Of a stretch of 21,541 nt of DNA, positions 13,354-19,530 are shown piece by piece (within the stretch, counting starts at the first letter, position 1; every line of letters begins with the position of its first letter). The notes under the pieces were generated by a model. The model did not search any database. It was given only the letters and a program-made list of their open reading frames with translations, and was not told where the DNA came from. The stretch is from IMG/VR virus record IMGVR_UViG_3300030104_005726, positions 1 to 21,541 of that record. One strand, written 5' to 3'. Both the position numbers and the translations under genes were made by a program. This stretch comes from a virus.

Positions 13354-13635
13354 CTACTTTTTCTCTTCTTTTAATCCTATTTTAAGCAGTATTAAATATC
13401 CAATTAAATCCATAATTACATCTTCATCTTTATTTAGTAAGCCTGCACCTTTCTTTATCCTATTTAATTTATCATCAATTCGTACTAATAATTGTTCAAC
13501 CGCGCTGGATTTACTAAATACCCGAAGAGGTTCAAGTGCAGAATTACCATAATTTTTATTTTTATATAATAAAAGTTCTTTAACATCTTCACAGATAGCT
13601 GCTATTTCAATTTGGGTATCGGTCATCTCTAACAT
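13354..13635 (-). CDS. Nmad1/DUF1599-like protein
   Basis: This 93-residue helical protein has the signature K-N-K-N-Y-G-N-S-A-L-x-P near residues 25-36, FSKSSAVEQLLVRIDDKLNR (41-60), and EDVIMDLIGYLILLKIGL at the end. This matches the K-x-x-D/N-Y-G...R-x-x-D-K...D-x-x-x-Y-x-x-L pattern of the nucleotide modification associated domain 1 (DUF1599), all-alpha proteins found in phage and operons with DNA modification genes. The methyltransferase-like gene is next upstream, separated by 18 bp. A second ATG three codons in is possible. Biochemical activity of the family is not established. Confidence 0.65.
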   Translation of the reverse strand: MLEMTDTQIEIAAICEDVKELLLYKNKNYGNSALEPLRVFSKSSAVEQLLVRIDDKLNRIKKGAGLLNKDEDVIMDLIGYLILLKIGLKEEKK

Positions 13636-13653
13636 GACGGTTAAAGTTTTAAT

Positions 13654-14283
13654 TTAGCAGATAATTTTTCCTAAATTAGAAAAAATCTCTTTAAATCGTT
13701 CAGTTTGATCAAATCCAAACTCAAGATTAGGTAAATAGATAAAATAACCCCAAAATAAAGGTGCTTTTAAAGTAAATAATTTGTCTCCATGAATAGTATT
13801 AGCTCTATCGGTAGGTATACAAACTGGAAAATCCCACATTTCTGGACATGTTCTCATCATTTCGGGGTAGAGAGTATAAAACAGAGCTTCTGGAACGTTT
13901 CTGAGCTTCCATTCTCTTACTAGACGTCTAAACCAGATAACTGAAGGAGCTTTTGCTGCTGCTCCAGCTTTTACACTCCATCTCCATGTACCTCTTTCCT
14001 TACTAAAAGAACACCTACCAAATGTAGGAGGAAATAAATATGTTTTTCCTGTCCATGGTTCTTCAATATTTAATCCATCTTCTTCTAATGTATATATTTT
14101 CTTAGCTCTTACAAATTCGACGTTTGCAGAGTGAGTAGAACAAGGATCTAAATCAATATCTCCTAATAGTGCGGAGATATAAGGCAAATATTCTGCTGGA
14201 GTTATCCAATCATGATTGAGATGAGCTATGCGTCCTAAGACAAAGTGATAGTCAGCCCAACGTAACTTTCTTTTATGCTTCAC
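13654..14283 (-). CDS. DNA N6-adenine methyltransferase (Dam)-like protein with altered catalytic motif
   Basis: This 209-residue protein has GTG start; GTGA overlaps the upstream stop. The N-terminal half follows the phage Dam family: HDWITPAEYLPYISALL (cofactor-side helix), GDIDLDPCSTHSANVEF (the DLDP-x-S motif), AKKIYTLEEDGLNIEEPW, then the motif IV position, normally N-P-P-Y/F or D-P-P-Y, reads FPPT (84-87). The rest (FSKERGTWRWSVKAG, VIWFRRLVREWKLRNVPEA, FPVCIPTDRANTIHGDKLF) extends the fold. Loss of the first Asp/Asn and the Tyr of motif IV makes the enzyme doubtful, so it could be a DNA-binding or modified-base protein. Adjacent to the Nmad1-like gene. Confidence 0.65.
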   Translation of the reverse strand: MKHKRKLRWADYHFVLGRIAHLNHDWITPAEYLPYISALLGDIDLDPCSTHSANVEFVRAKKIYTLEEDGLNIEEPWTGKTYLFPPTFGRCSFSKERGTWRWSVKAGAAAKAPSVIWFRRLVREWKLRNVPEALFYTLYPEMMRTCPEMWDFPVCIPTDRANTIHGDKLFTLKAPLFWGYFIYLPNLEFGFDQTERFKEIFSNLGKIIC

Positions 14284-14687
14284 ATCATTTTTATAAAATC
14301 AGCACCTTCACTATCGTGTTTGTAGTGAATTAATTGCATTTTCTTTTGATCTTGAATGATGAATAGCGATTCTTTTTCTGGATCGATCTGTTCAGCTCGT
14401 GATATTGCTTTTTGCATTACCTCTGCAACTCCCTCCATATCTCGGTTATTGAAGTCATTAAGAGCATTTATTAAGTGATCTACTGTTAGGTAAAACATAC
14501 TTTTTTTCTCTGGTGCATCAGGAACGTAAACCATGGCGCCAGGTCCTTCTTTTTTATAAAATTCACCATAAAACTCACACATATCTGCACATATGCGTTC
14601 AATCGTTAATTGAAGAAGCTTTGCTTCATCTTCACTGGTTACAGTTCTTAGAAGTTTTTTTAGAAGTTCGTTGCGTCTACTTGTCAT
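14280..14687 (-). CDS. Hypothetical helical protein
   Basis: This 135-residue protein is mostly helical: MTSRRNELLKKLLRTVTSED, AKLLQLTIERICADMCEFY, a loop with PDAPEKKS, then MFYLTVDHLINALNDFNNRD and VAEVMQKAISRAEQIDPEKE. It ends SEGADFIKMM. Two Cys fall within one helix. It overlaps the methyltransferase-like gene by four bases, so it may be functionally linked. No family recognised. Confidence 0.7.
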   Translation of the reverse strand: MTSRRNELLKKLLRTVTSEDEAKLLQLTIERICADMCEFYGEFYKKEGPGAMVYVPDAPEKKSMFYLTVDHLINALNDFNNRDMEGVAEVMQKAISRAEQIDPEKESLFIIQDQKKMQLIHYKHDSEGADFIKMM

Positions 14688-14712
14688 AGGATTCTCTATC
14701 TGATTAAGTTTA

Positions 14713-15324
14713 TCAAGCTTTTTCTTTAGTACCAGTCTTTTCTTCAGTTTCAGGCTTTTTCTTTAAAACAGATTTAATAAGATGACCTAATCCTGATTTT
14801 TTTAATGTCTCTAATAGTTTTGGTAATGGTTGATAAAGGACTACTGCTTTTTGCATATTTCCTATTTTTTTAATCAATTTTCCATTTTCATCTCTTAGTT
14901 TTGTTAGTTCCCCCTGTCGTATTAAGTATTCTGCAACGCATCTATATCTCCTTTTTTCTGCTAAATTTATCTCTGGATAACGATCACAGATGGTGCTTGT
15001 TCTCATATCACTGAATGTAAGTCTGATTTGATCAGCTAATGACAGTCCTAGCATTAAATCTGTTGTACTTGTCTCATAACTACAAATTAACTCTAAATAG
15101 CGTCGTAAATCGGCATTTTCAAAGCTACCTGAAGGAGGTATAAATATTTCTAGTTGTTCGATTAAGGAGTCAACTAGTAGGTCTTTAAAATTTTTTGTTG
15201 TAACAGAATTTATATCAAGTTCTGAAAACCTATAACTTTGATACAGATTTTCATCTGTTTCTATTGGTTCATATTCTGTTTGATTTAAGGCTTCAATCCA
15301 GTCCTCATTTTTTATAACTGTCAT
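14713..15324 (-). CDS. Hypothetical protein with basic C-terminal tail
   Basis: This 203-residue helical protein runs through FKDLLVDSLIEQLEIFIPPS, ADLRRYLELICSYETSTTD, LMLGLSLADQIRLTFSDM and AEKRRYRCVAEYLIRQGELT. A hydrophobic part (NMQKAVVLYQPLPKLLETL) follows, and the tail is Lys/Glu-rich (KKKPETEEKTGTKEKA) and likely disordered. Its ATG overlaps the upstream stop by four bases. The middle (RRYRC...LIRQGELTKLR) could be a helix-turn-helix, but this is a weak reading. No family recognised. Confidence 0.65.
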   Translation of the reverse strand: MTVIKNEDWIEALNQTEYEPIETDENLYQSYRFSELDINSVTTKNFKDLLVDSLIEQLEIFIPPSGSFENADLRRYLELICSYETSTTDLMLGLSLADQIRLTFSDMRTSTICDRYPEINLAEKRRYRCVAEYLIRQGELTKLRDENGKLIKKIGNMQKAVVLYQPLPKLLETLKKSGLGHLIKSVLKKKPETEEKTGTKEKA

Positions 15325-15722
15325 TCGAGGACTTTATCTTCTGTAATATTAGCCCAAAATCTCTGATTGTCCCATTGTTTTTTGTGATCAATCCTTAAAA
15401 CCCATCGATAGTAGTCATTAATGTCATCCATATGCTCATCTATTGAAGTAAGTTGATACCATTTAGATCCATAAATTTCTTTAAGTCTCTTTTCACATTT
15501 AATATGTGATCCTCCATAATTGCAAGCCTCCCATAGGGCTTTAGCGAATTGCTTTTGTTGATAAGTAGTTAATTCTAAAAGATCTTCTATGGACAATTTA
15601 GCTATAAGTTCGCTAAACTCTGGGAGGAAAGGATATTGTTCATCATGCGCCGTCCGATTACTTACGCTGAGTTGTTGTTGATCCTTGCTCTCTTGCCAGT
15701 TGGTGTTATTGGTGTCCAGCAT
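15321..15722 (-). CDS. Hypothetical protein, first gene after the break in the minus string
   Basis: This 133-residue protein has a Gln/Asn/Ser-rich, probably disordered start (MLDTNNTNWQESKDQQQL), then PEFSELIAKLSIEDLLELT, YQQKQFAKALWEACNYGG, a loop with KCEKRLKEIYGSKWYQL, then HMDDINDYYRWVLRIDHKKQ and an end rich in Trp. Predicted all-alpha. The first 78 bases are antisense to the small plus-strand gene at 15645, so its promoter or leader must lie inside plus-strand coding sequence. Its unusual start raises the chance that the true gene begins later. No family recognised. Confidence 0.65.
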   Translation of the reverse strand: MLDTNNTNWQESKDQQQLSVSNRTAHDEQYPFLPEFSELIAKLSIEDLLELTTYQQKQFAKALWEACNYGGSHIKCEKRLKEIYGSKWYQLTSIDEHMDDINDYYRWVLRIDHKKQWDNQRFWANITEDKVLE

Positions 15723-15773
15723 TTACATGGGTTTGTGACAGATAGAATCAGTATAGAGATAAAACTTAAATAG
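15645..15773 (+). CDS. Small single-pass membrane protein
   Basis: A 42-residue frame runs from ATG 15645 to TAG 15773 (MRRPITYAELLLILALLP, VGVIGVQHLHGFVTDRIS, IEIKLK). It has one hydrophobic helix (residues ~8-25) after a positively charged start, which fits insertion with the N terminus in the cytoplasm. A purine-rich GGAGGAAAGGA run ends about 11 bases before the ATG, one of the best ribosome-site-like sequences in the window. Five bases separate it from the next plus gene, so they form a two-gene unit. Its 5' part is antisense to the start of 15321-15722. Confidence 0.65.
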   Translation: MRRPITYAELLLILALLPVGVIGVQHLHGFVTDRISIEIKLK

Positions 15774-15778
15774 ACGAT

Positions 15779-16387
15779 ATGGGCAGGAAGTCTCCCCCAC
15801 CTCCAACAATAATAATGCCGCCTCCACCTCCACCACCGAGTGTGATAACGGAAGTGACGCCTCAAGAGACTTATCAAGATGCATCAGCTTATTTAAATCG
15901 AATACACAATCAAAGAGAAGAACTAGCTCGTAGAAGGTGGAATAGAGGTGAAACTGATGCAACCGTCGCAGTTAGCCATGCTGATGTTAATTTGCGGCAT
16001 GCTGAACGTGCAGCTAAGTGGGCTAATAGAAATGATCCAGCTTTTGGAGCTCAATCTGGAGCACCTAATTTAGGTGGTACATCAGCAATTCTTGGTCAAT
16101 TAGCACCTCCTCAAAGTGGTAGTGTTAGTCGAGATGCACGTATTAGACCAGGTTTACCTTCTCCAACTGTTGGTCCAAGTAGACCTTCTACACCTAATGA
16201 TCGTCTTGCTGCTGCACAACAGGCTTATGCTAAAGCTCTAATTAGGAAAGATAATGAGGAGTTCTATTTCCCTGAGTTCCAAGAACCATCTTGGAAAGAT
16301 AGAGATTGGTATGACACCATTAAGAAGTGGGATGATAGAAGTGAAAAGGTCGAAATTGGTGATGCTACACCGAAGATAATTAGTTAA
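15779..16387 (+). CDS. Polyproline-containing protein, unknown
   Basis: This 202-residue protein has two poly-Pro runs at the start (residues ~6-21: SPPPPTIIMPPPPPPPS) that make a stiff extension. A helical middle (YLNRIHNQREELARRRWN, DVNLRHAERAAKWANRND) is followed by a Pro/Gly/Ser linker (RIRPGLPSPTVGPSRPSTP), a second helix (LAAAQQAYAKALIRKDNE) and an aromatic/acidic end (FYFPEFQEPSWKDRDWYD). No Cys. Probably a virion or scaffold-type protein that binds partners through the proline part. It converges with 16391-17062, 3 bp apart, with no visible terminator. Confidence 0.7.
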   Translation: MGRKSPPPPTIIMPPPPPPPSVITEVTPQETYQDASAYLNRIHNQREELARRRWNRGETDATVAVSHADVNLRHAERAAKWANRNDPAFGAQSGAPNLGGTSAILGQLAPPQSGSVSRDARIRPGLPSPTVGPSRPSTPNDRLAAAQQAYAKALIRKDNEEFYFPEFQEPSWKDRDWYDTIKKWDDRSEKVEIGDATPKIIS

Positions 16388-16390
16388 TTT

Positions 16391-17062
16391 TTATACTTCT
16401 CCAAAGTTAAGAAGCTCATCTTCATTTTGAGTTACTAATCCAAAATTAAGAGATAGGTCAACATTGTCTTTAACTAGACCCCAATCTAAAACGTTGACGT
16501 TTAAGCTTATTGCATAAGTAGTTTCTAAATAGCGTATATCATTTGTAATTAAGAATAAATATTCGCCTTTAGGTAGTTTAGTAATTGGATAATCGTCAGT
16601 ACTTAAATTTGTATTTTCGTCTGTGTAATCAATAGAACCTTCATTATGTACATAACCATCATTATTAATAGGTAATTCTTCTCTTCTTTTGTCTTCTGTT
16701 ATTCGATAAAAAGCGAGTAATGTATTTTTATTTGTATTTTTTTCATATGAAAATTGTGATTGGTCTTGTGTAAATTGAACAGATCTTGGTTCAACTAATT
16801 TTATTTTATAAAAAGTTGTTTGTTTACGAGATAAACCACCATGACTATTTTTTATTGAAAATGATCGAAATACGGAAGTAAAGTCTCCTAAATCAATAGG
16901 ATTGTTTAAATTATCACCATCTTCTGCTGGAAGTGGATCAGATCCATAATATGAAGTAGGACCATAAGCGGTAGGTCCTGCTCCGCCAGTAGGATATGAT
17001 TCGACTGTTCCTAGATTATAAAAACCTGTATTACTTGGAATTGTTGTTAGATACCTGCTCAT
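16391..17062 (-). CDS. Beta-sandwich protein with PPC-like domain
   Basis: This 223-residue protein has residues ~66-190 resembling the bacterial pre-peptidase C-terminal (PPC) domain: FRSFSIKNSHGG (opening strand), FYKIKLVEPRSVQFTQDQ, NTLLAFYRITEDK, an Asp-rich loop, then LPKGEYLFLITND and TTYAISLNV, equivalent to L-P-x-G-x-Y-x-x-x-V...Y-x-L-x-V. The N terminus has YPTGGAGPTAYGPTSYYG. The C terminus carries two LNFG motifs (LSLNFGLV and LLNFGEV), maybe a short repeat for partner binding. It is probably a structural or surface-binding protein. Its start overlaps the upstream gene by 32 bp. Confidence 0.7.
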   Translation of the reverse strand: MSRYLTTIPSNTGFYNLGTVESYPTGGAGPTAYGPTSYYGSDPLPAEDGDNLNNPIDLGDFTSVFRSFSIKNSHGGLSRKQTTFYKIKLVEPRSVQFTQDQSQFSYEKNTNKNTLLAFYRITEDKRREELPINNDGYVHNEGSIDYTDENTNLSTDDYPITKLPKGEYLFLITNDIRYLETTYAISLNVNVLDWGLVKDNVDLSLNFGLVTQNEDELLNFGEV

Positions 17063-17447
17063 TTTGTGATCTTAAGCCAGTAAATAGTCCGTGCATAGGA
17101 TGATTGAAATCATCTCTGCCGTCCTTTTCATATAGTTCATTCATTATTCTAACTCGTGCAGCCATAGCCTTAACTCCTTCTCTCCCTGTACTCTCTTCTT
17201 CCATTGTTGGATAATTATGATAATCAAGAGCAATCTCTAAATGATTTAAACGAGCATCAGCTTCTTCTTTTGTATTACACCATGCACCAAAAGTTGTTTC
17301 GCCATCAATAACAACCATTGGCGCATAACTTCTCTCCTCTAAATGATAATTACTAGGAAATATATCACTTTTTTTTGTTACTACTTTTTGTCTTCTTGTG
17401 ATGTTCGAAGATGTTTCCGTGGGTGAGTTTGATGTTCTCAATTTCAT
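17031..17447 (-). CDS. Hypothetical protein, start uncertain
   Basis: The full frame gives 138 residues. The confident part begins near MVVIDGETTFGAWCNTKEEA and continues with ADARLNHLEIALDYHNYPTM, GREGVKAMAARVRIMNELYE, KDGRDDFNHPMHGLFTGLR. ATG 17447 would overlap the preceding gene by 83 bp, with Ser/Thr/Lys-rich sequence; ATG 17318 (MVVIDG) avoids this, but it then begins directly at the first strand. A purine run (GAGGAGAG) lies 15 bases before 17318. Mixed alpha/beta, one Cys. No family recognised. Confidence 0.65.
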   Translation of the reverse strand: MKLRTSNSPTETSSNITRRQKVVTKKSDIFPSNYHLEERSYAPMVVIDGETTFGAWCNTKEEADARLNHLEIALDYHNYPTMEEESTGREGVKAMAARVRIMNELYEKDGRDDFNHPMHGLFTGLRSQNEQVSNNNSK

Positions 17448-18504
17448 TTGGATGCTTGCAGTTTTTAAGTTCTCGGATTGTGAGATGAGTTGGATTACAG
17501 CAGAAAGCTTTGCAGGTTGGTCTACTGAAGATCCGGTATTTTCCAGTGTATCCGCGAGAGAGCCAGAAAGCTACCCTTGAAGCAGATTGAGTTTTAGCTG
17601 CATGAAAAGGTGATGGAAAATAGGCAGTTGATTCAGTTCCATGTTTTCTAGTAGCCCCCTGCCATACCCAGCAATCATCTGGTCCTTGTATATCAACCTG
17701 ATCCCAGAAGGTTTTAGCTTGCCAATAGAAAGTACGAAAATCAAAATTGGTAACATCTACAGTGCATCTTCCTTTTTTTATTTCTTCCATACAGTCCAAG
17801 CATTCTCCCATTAGACCAAAATTTCCTTTGTGACCTGGTTTTAAACCTTGGTGCCAAGGGCATGTTTTACTTTCATTCATGAGATAGTTAATCCGAAAGT
17901 TTTTAACTTCAGTTGGATGTGCTTCAATTAATTTTTTACAAGTTAATAATAGCTTTTCCCAAACTTCATTAAAACTATCAGATTTTAACTCACCTGCAAC
18001 GTCTTCATAAGTTATCTTATTGCAGATTCTTCTAACTGTGTGATAAGGGATTTTATAAACTTTTGATAGTTTTTTAATATTTATTCCTTCTTCATTTTCA
18101 AGTCTTAATTTAGTTATTAAGTCTTTAGTGAGTGCTTTATGAACTGGAAAACATCTTTTTGACTCTTCATATGCAACATCTGATCTTGTCCCCCAATAAT
18201 AATGAGTTGGATTGATACAGTGTTTAGAGTTACAAATGGATCGACGAACAAGTACATTTTTTGTTTCTTCTTTATAACTTCCAATCATTGCTAACAATAG
18301 TGGTCTAGCATCTTTATTTTTATAACGAGGCATATTTGCCTTTGTCGTTTTAAAACCTTGTAATGCTGTTGAATTATATTTCTTGAGACACCAACACTGA
18401 TCTTTTCCTATTTCTTTAATAGCTGCTTGAAGGGCTATTGCAAAGGTTATTTGGTCTTCTGGAGTTAAATCTGCATCTAAAAAAGGTGATTCAATAGGAT
18501 TCAT
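17365..18504 (-). CDS. Multi-zinc-module protein with HTH-like core and two degenerate HNH units
   Basis: This 379-residue protein is the first gene of the minus string. Module 1 (~36-106): CWCLKKYN ... RRSICNSKHCINPTHYYWGT. Module 2 (~276-345): DDCWVWQGATRKHGT ... SRPTCKAFCCNPTHLTIRE. Both match the phage HNH_3 pattern CWxWxG...VxHxC...CvNPxHL, but the catalytic His two residues before the first Cys is Ser in one and Pro in the other. Between them a helix-turn-helix-like stretch (~126-161: KALTKDLITKLRLENEEG, NIKKLSKVYKIPYHTVRR) and a C-x-x-H...C-x-x-C finger (C215, H218, C235, C238) occur. It is likely a DNA-binding protein, perhaps a regulator or a decayed homing nuclease. Basic C-terminal tail. 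Confidence 0.7.
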   Translation of the reverse strand: MNPIESPFLDADLTPEDQITFAIALQAAIKEIGKDQCWCLKKYNSTALQGFKTTKANMPRYKNKDARPLLLAMIGSYKEETKNVLVRRSICNSKHCINPTHYYWGTRSDVAYEESKRCFPVHKALTKDLITKLRLENEEGINIKKLSKVYKIPYHTVRRICNKITYEDVAGELKSDSFNEVWEKLLLTCKKLIEAHPTEVKNFRINYLMNESKTCPWHQGLKPGHKGNFGLMGECLDCMEEIKKGRCTVDVTNFDFRTFYWQAKTFWDQVDIQGPDDCWVWQGATRKHGTESTAYFPSPFHAAKTQSASRVAFWLSRGYTGKYRIFSRPTCKAFCCNPTHLTIRELKNCKHPNEIENIKLTHGNIFEHHKKTKSSNKKK

Positions 18505-18540
18505 AAGTAGGGTAATGGGTGTTGTGTGACTAAGACTTCA

Positions 18541-18570
18541 GTTATAGCAAGAAAAACCGTTGACACCCAA
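18541..18570 (-). promoter_or_regulatory. Candidate sigma70-type promoter for the minus string
   Basis: On the minus strand TTGGGT (complement of 18565-18570) and TATAAC (complement of 18541-18546) are 18 bp apart, about 37 bp before the ATG at 18504. This is a weak match to TTGACA/TATAAT. The plus strand of the same place contains a perfect TTGACA (18560-18565), but no good -10 box follows it. Confidence 0.35.
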
Positions 18571-18719
18571 ATTGTAACTTTTTTGCCCTATTTTATTTAA
18601 TTCTAGTCAGTATGAGGTTAGGTCTTTGCTTGTCACTATGTTATATATACATACTCTTACCTATCCACAACATGTACGTACTTAAGTAAAACCGCCTTTA
18701 TTTTCTAAAATTTGGGTGT
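18563..18719. repeat. Inverted repeat pair, 11 bp perfect arms
   Basis: ACACCCAAATT at 18563-18573 is exactly complementary to AATTTGGGTGT at 18709-18719, with 135 bp between. The left arm overlaps the candidate -35 region of the minus string. This could be a paired operator or a long-range RNA stem. Confidence 0.6.
18670..18688. promoter_or_regulatory. Nested palindromes (possible operator)
   Basis: Three overlapping palindromes lie within 19 bases: ACATGT (18670-18675), GTACGTAC (18674-18681) and TACTTAAGTA (18679-18688). They sit inside the long non-coding stretch, between the arms of the 11-bp inverted repeat. Overlapping palindromes of this kind suit a dimeric DNA-binding protein. Confidence 0.35.
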
Positions 18720-18737
18720 TCATAGCAAATCTATTAA

Positions 18738-18763
18738 TTTAACAAGGTTTTTAAGGTGTTAAA
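18738..18763. terminator. AT-rich hairpin, possible weak terminator
   Basis: TTTAACA (18738-18744) and TGTTAAA (18757-18763) form a perfect 7-bp stem with a 12-base loop, about 30 bases beyond the stop of the small minus-strand gene at 18795. The stem has only one G-C pair and the U-run is poor, so termination would be inefficient at best. Confidence 0.25.
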
Positions 18764-18794
18764 AGTTAAAAAATGGCTTTCCCCCTACCTAAAT

Positions 18795-18959
18795 TTAGCG
18801 ATAGTTGAACATTTTCTCGTAAAGGTTGGCAAAATCATCGGCTTCATATGAGTCTCTAGCTATTCGACAGATACCACCTCCTGGGCAGCACACTCGGTGT
18901 TGATATAAGCCTTTATTTCCTAAGACTTCGATTGTTGTTCCGTGGGGTAAAACTGTCAT
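18795..18959 (-). CDS. Small Cys-containing protein
   Basis: A 54-residue frame runs from ATG 18959: MTVLPHGTTIEVLGNKGLYQ, HRVCCPGGGICRIARDSYEA, DDFANLYEKMFNYR. Cysteines at 24, 25 and 31 around a Gly-rich turn could hold a metal or a disulphide. The first half is SH3-like beta (GTTIEVLGNKGLYQHRV), the second half a helix. It is divergent from 19011, with 51 bp between starts, and has protein-like composition throughout. No family recognised. Confidence 0.6.
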   Translation of the reverse strand: MTVLPHGTTIEVLGNKGLYQHRVCCPGGGICRIARDSYEADDFANLYEKMFNYR

Positions 18960-19010
18960 CTTACTTATTATTCCCCGATGTTATTATTATAAGAACGTTG
19001 TTAATAGAAA

Positions 19011-19244
19011 GTGTTAAATTCAGGATTTGATCCATCTGGTTTAGGGATGCCTCAGGATATTGGTGATCCTCGTAGACAATCAAAATTACCTGGTGGGTAT
19101 GCAACACAAGGACAAGCTGTTAGTGCGCCTTATGCAGAAGCAAATATGGCAGCGGCTCAAAAAATTAATCCCATGAATGCAGCTTCTCAGGAGCCAGGTG
19201 TGGGAGAAAAAGTTGACGATTTTCTTAGTAGACTTGGTGCATAG
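19011..19244 (+). CDS. Small Gly/Pro/Ala-rich protein
   Basis: This 77-residue protein has GTG start. The sequence is mostly extended (MLNSGFDPSGLGMPQDIGDP, RRQSKLPGGYATQGQAVSAP), with an Ala-rich helix (YAEANMAAAQKINPMNAAS) and an end VGEKVDDFLSRLGA. It looks disordered with a C-terminal helix, as in small virion accessory proteins. Two bases separate it from the next gene. No family recognised. Confidence 0.65.
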   Translation: MLNSGFDPSGLGMPQDIGDPRRQSKLPGGYATQGQAVSAPYAEANMAAAQKINPMNAASQEPGVGEKVDDFLSRLGA

Positions 19245-19246
19245 TA

Positions 19247-19474
19247 ATGGGTGATACTGATTTTCCAGCAGTAATGGCAAATGGAGGTTGGGACGAAGCT
19301 AAAGATAAGGCGTCTAAATGGAAGACGTATAGAAGTGGATCATCTTCATATAGTCAATCAGGAACAGATATTCCAACCGGAGGTATGTATAGTCACGGTG
19401 AAGCTACTGATGGATCTGATATTGCACCTTATGGATACGAAGAATTTGGCATAACTCCAAGCTTATTAAGGTAA
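19247..19474 (+). CDS. Small Gly/Ser/Tyr-rich protein
   Basis: This 75-residue protein starts with ATG two bases after the previous stop. MGDTDFPAVMANGGWDEAKD, then KASKWKTYRSGSSSYSQSG, a turn-rich part (TDIPTGGMYSHGEATDGSD) and the end GYEEFGITPSLLR. No Cys and no membrane segment. Together with 19011-19244 it precedes the fibre gene by 56 bp, so both may be virion-related. No family recognised. Confidence 0.65.
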   Translation: MGDTDFPAVMANGGWDEAKDKASKWKTYRSGSSSYSQSGTDIPTGGMYSHGEATDGSDIAPYGYEEFGITPSLLR

Positions 19475-19530
19475 GGGACTAGATTTTGTAAGCGTAAAAT
19501 TGAATATATAGATTAAAAATTAGTCGGTAG

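Larger units (their letters stand above)
18505..18794. other. Non-coding region between divergent/convergent gene sets
   Basis: No frame here exceeds about 25 codons on either strand, and no tRNA-like cloverleaf was found. It contains a candidate minus-strand promoter, an 11-bp inverted repeat pair, a dense cluster of palindromes and an AT-rich hairpin, each listed separately. At about 290 bp it is by far the longest gene-free stretch in the window, and it lies at the head of the minus-strand gene string, so it is probably a control region. Confidence 0.6.

Noticed and set aside
17398-17756. Plus and minus frames inside the zinc-module gene
   Set aside because: Shadows of the 17365-18504 coding sequence, which has clear domain motifs.
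18612-18689. 25-codon hydrophobic plus-strand frame in the non-coding stretch
   Set aside because: Too short, no ribosome site, and it runs through the palindrome cluster.
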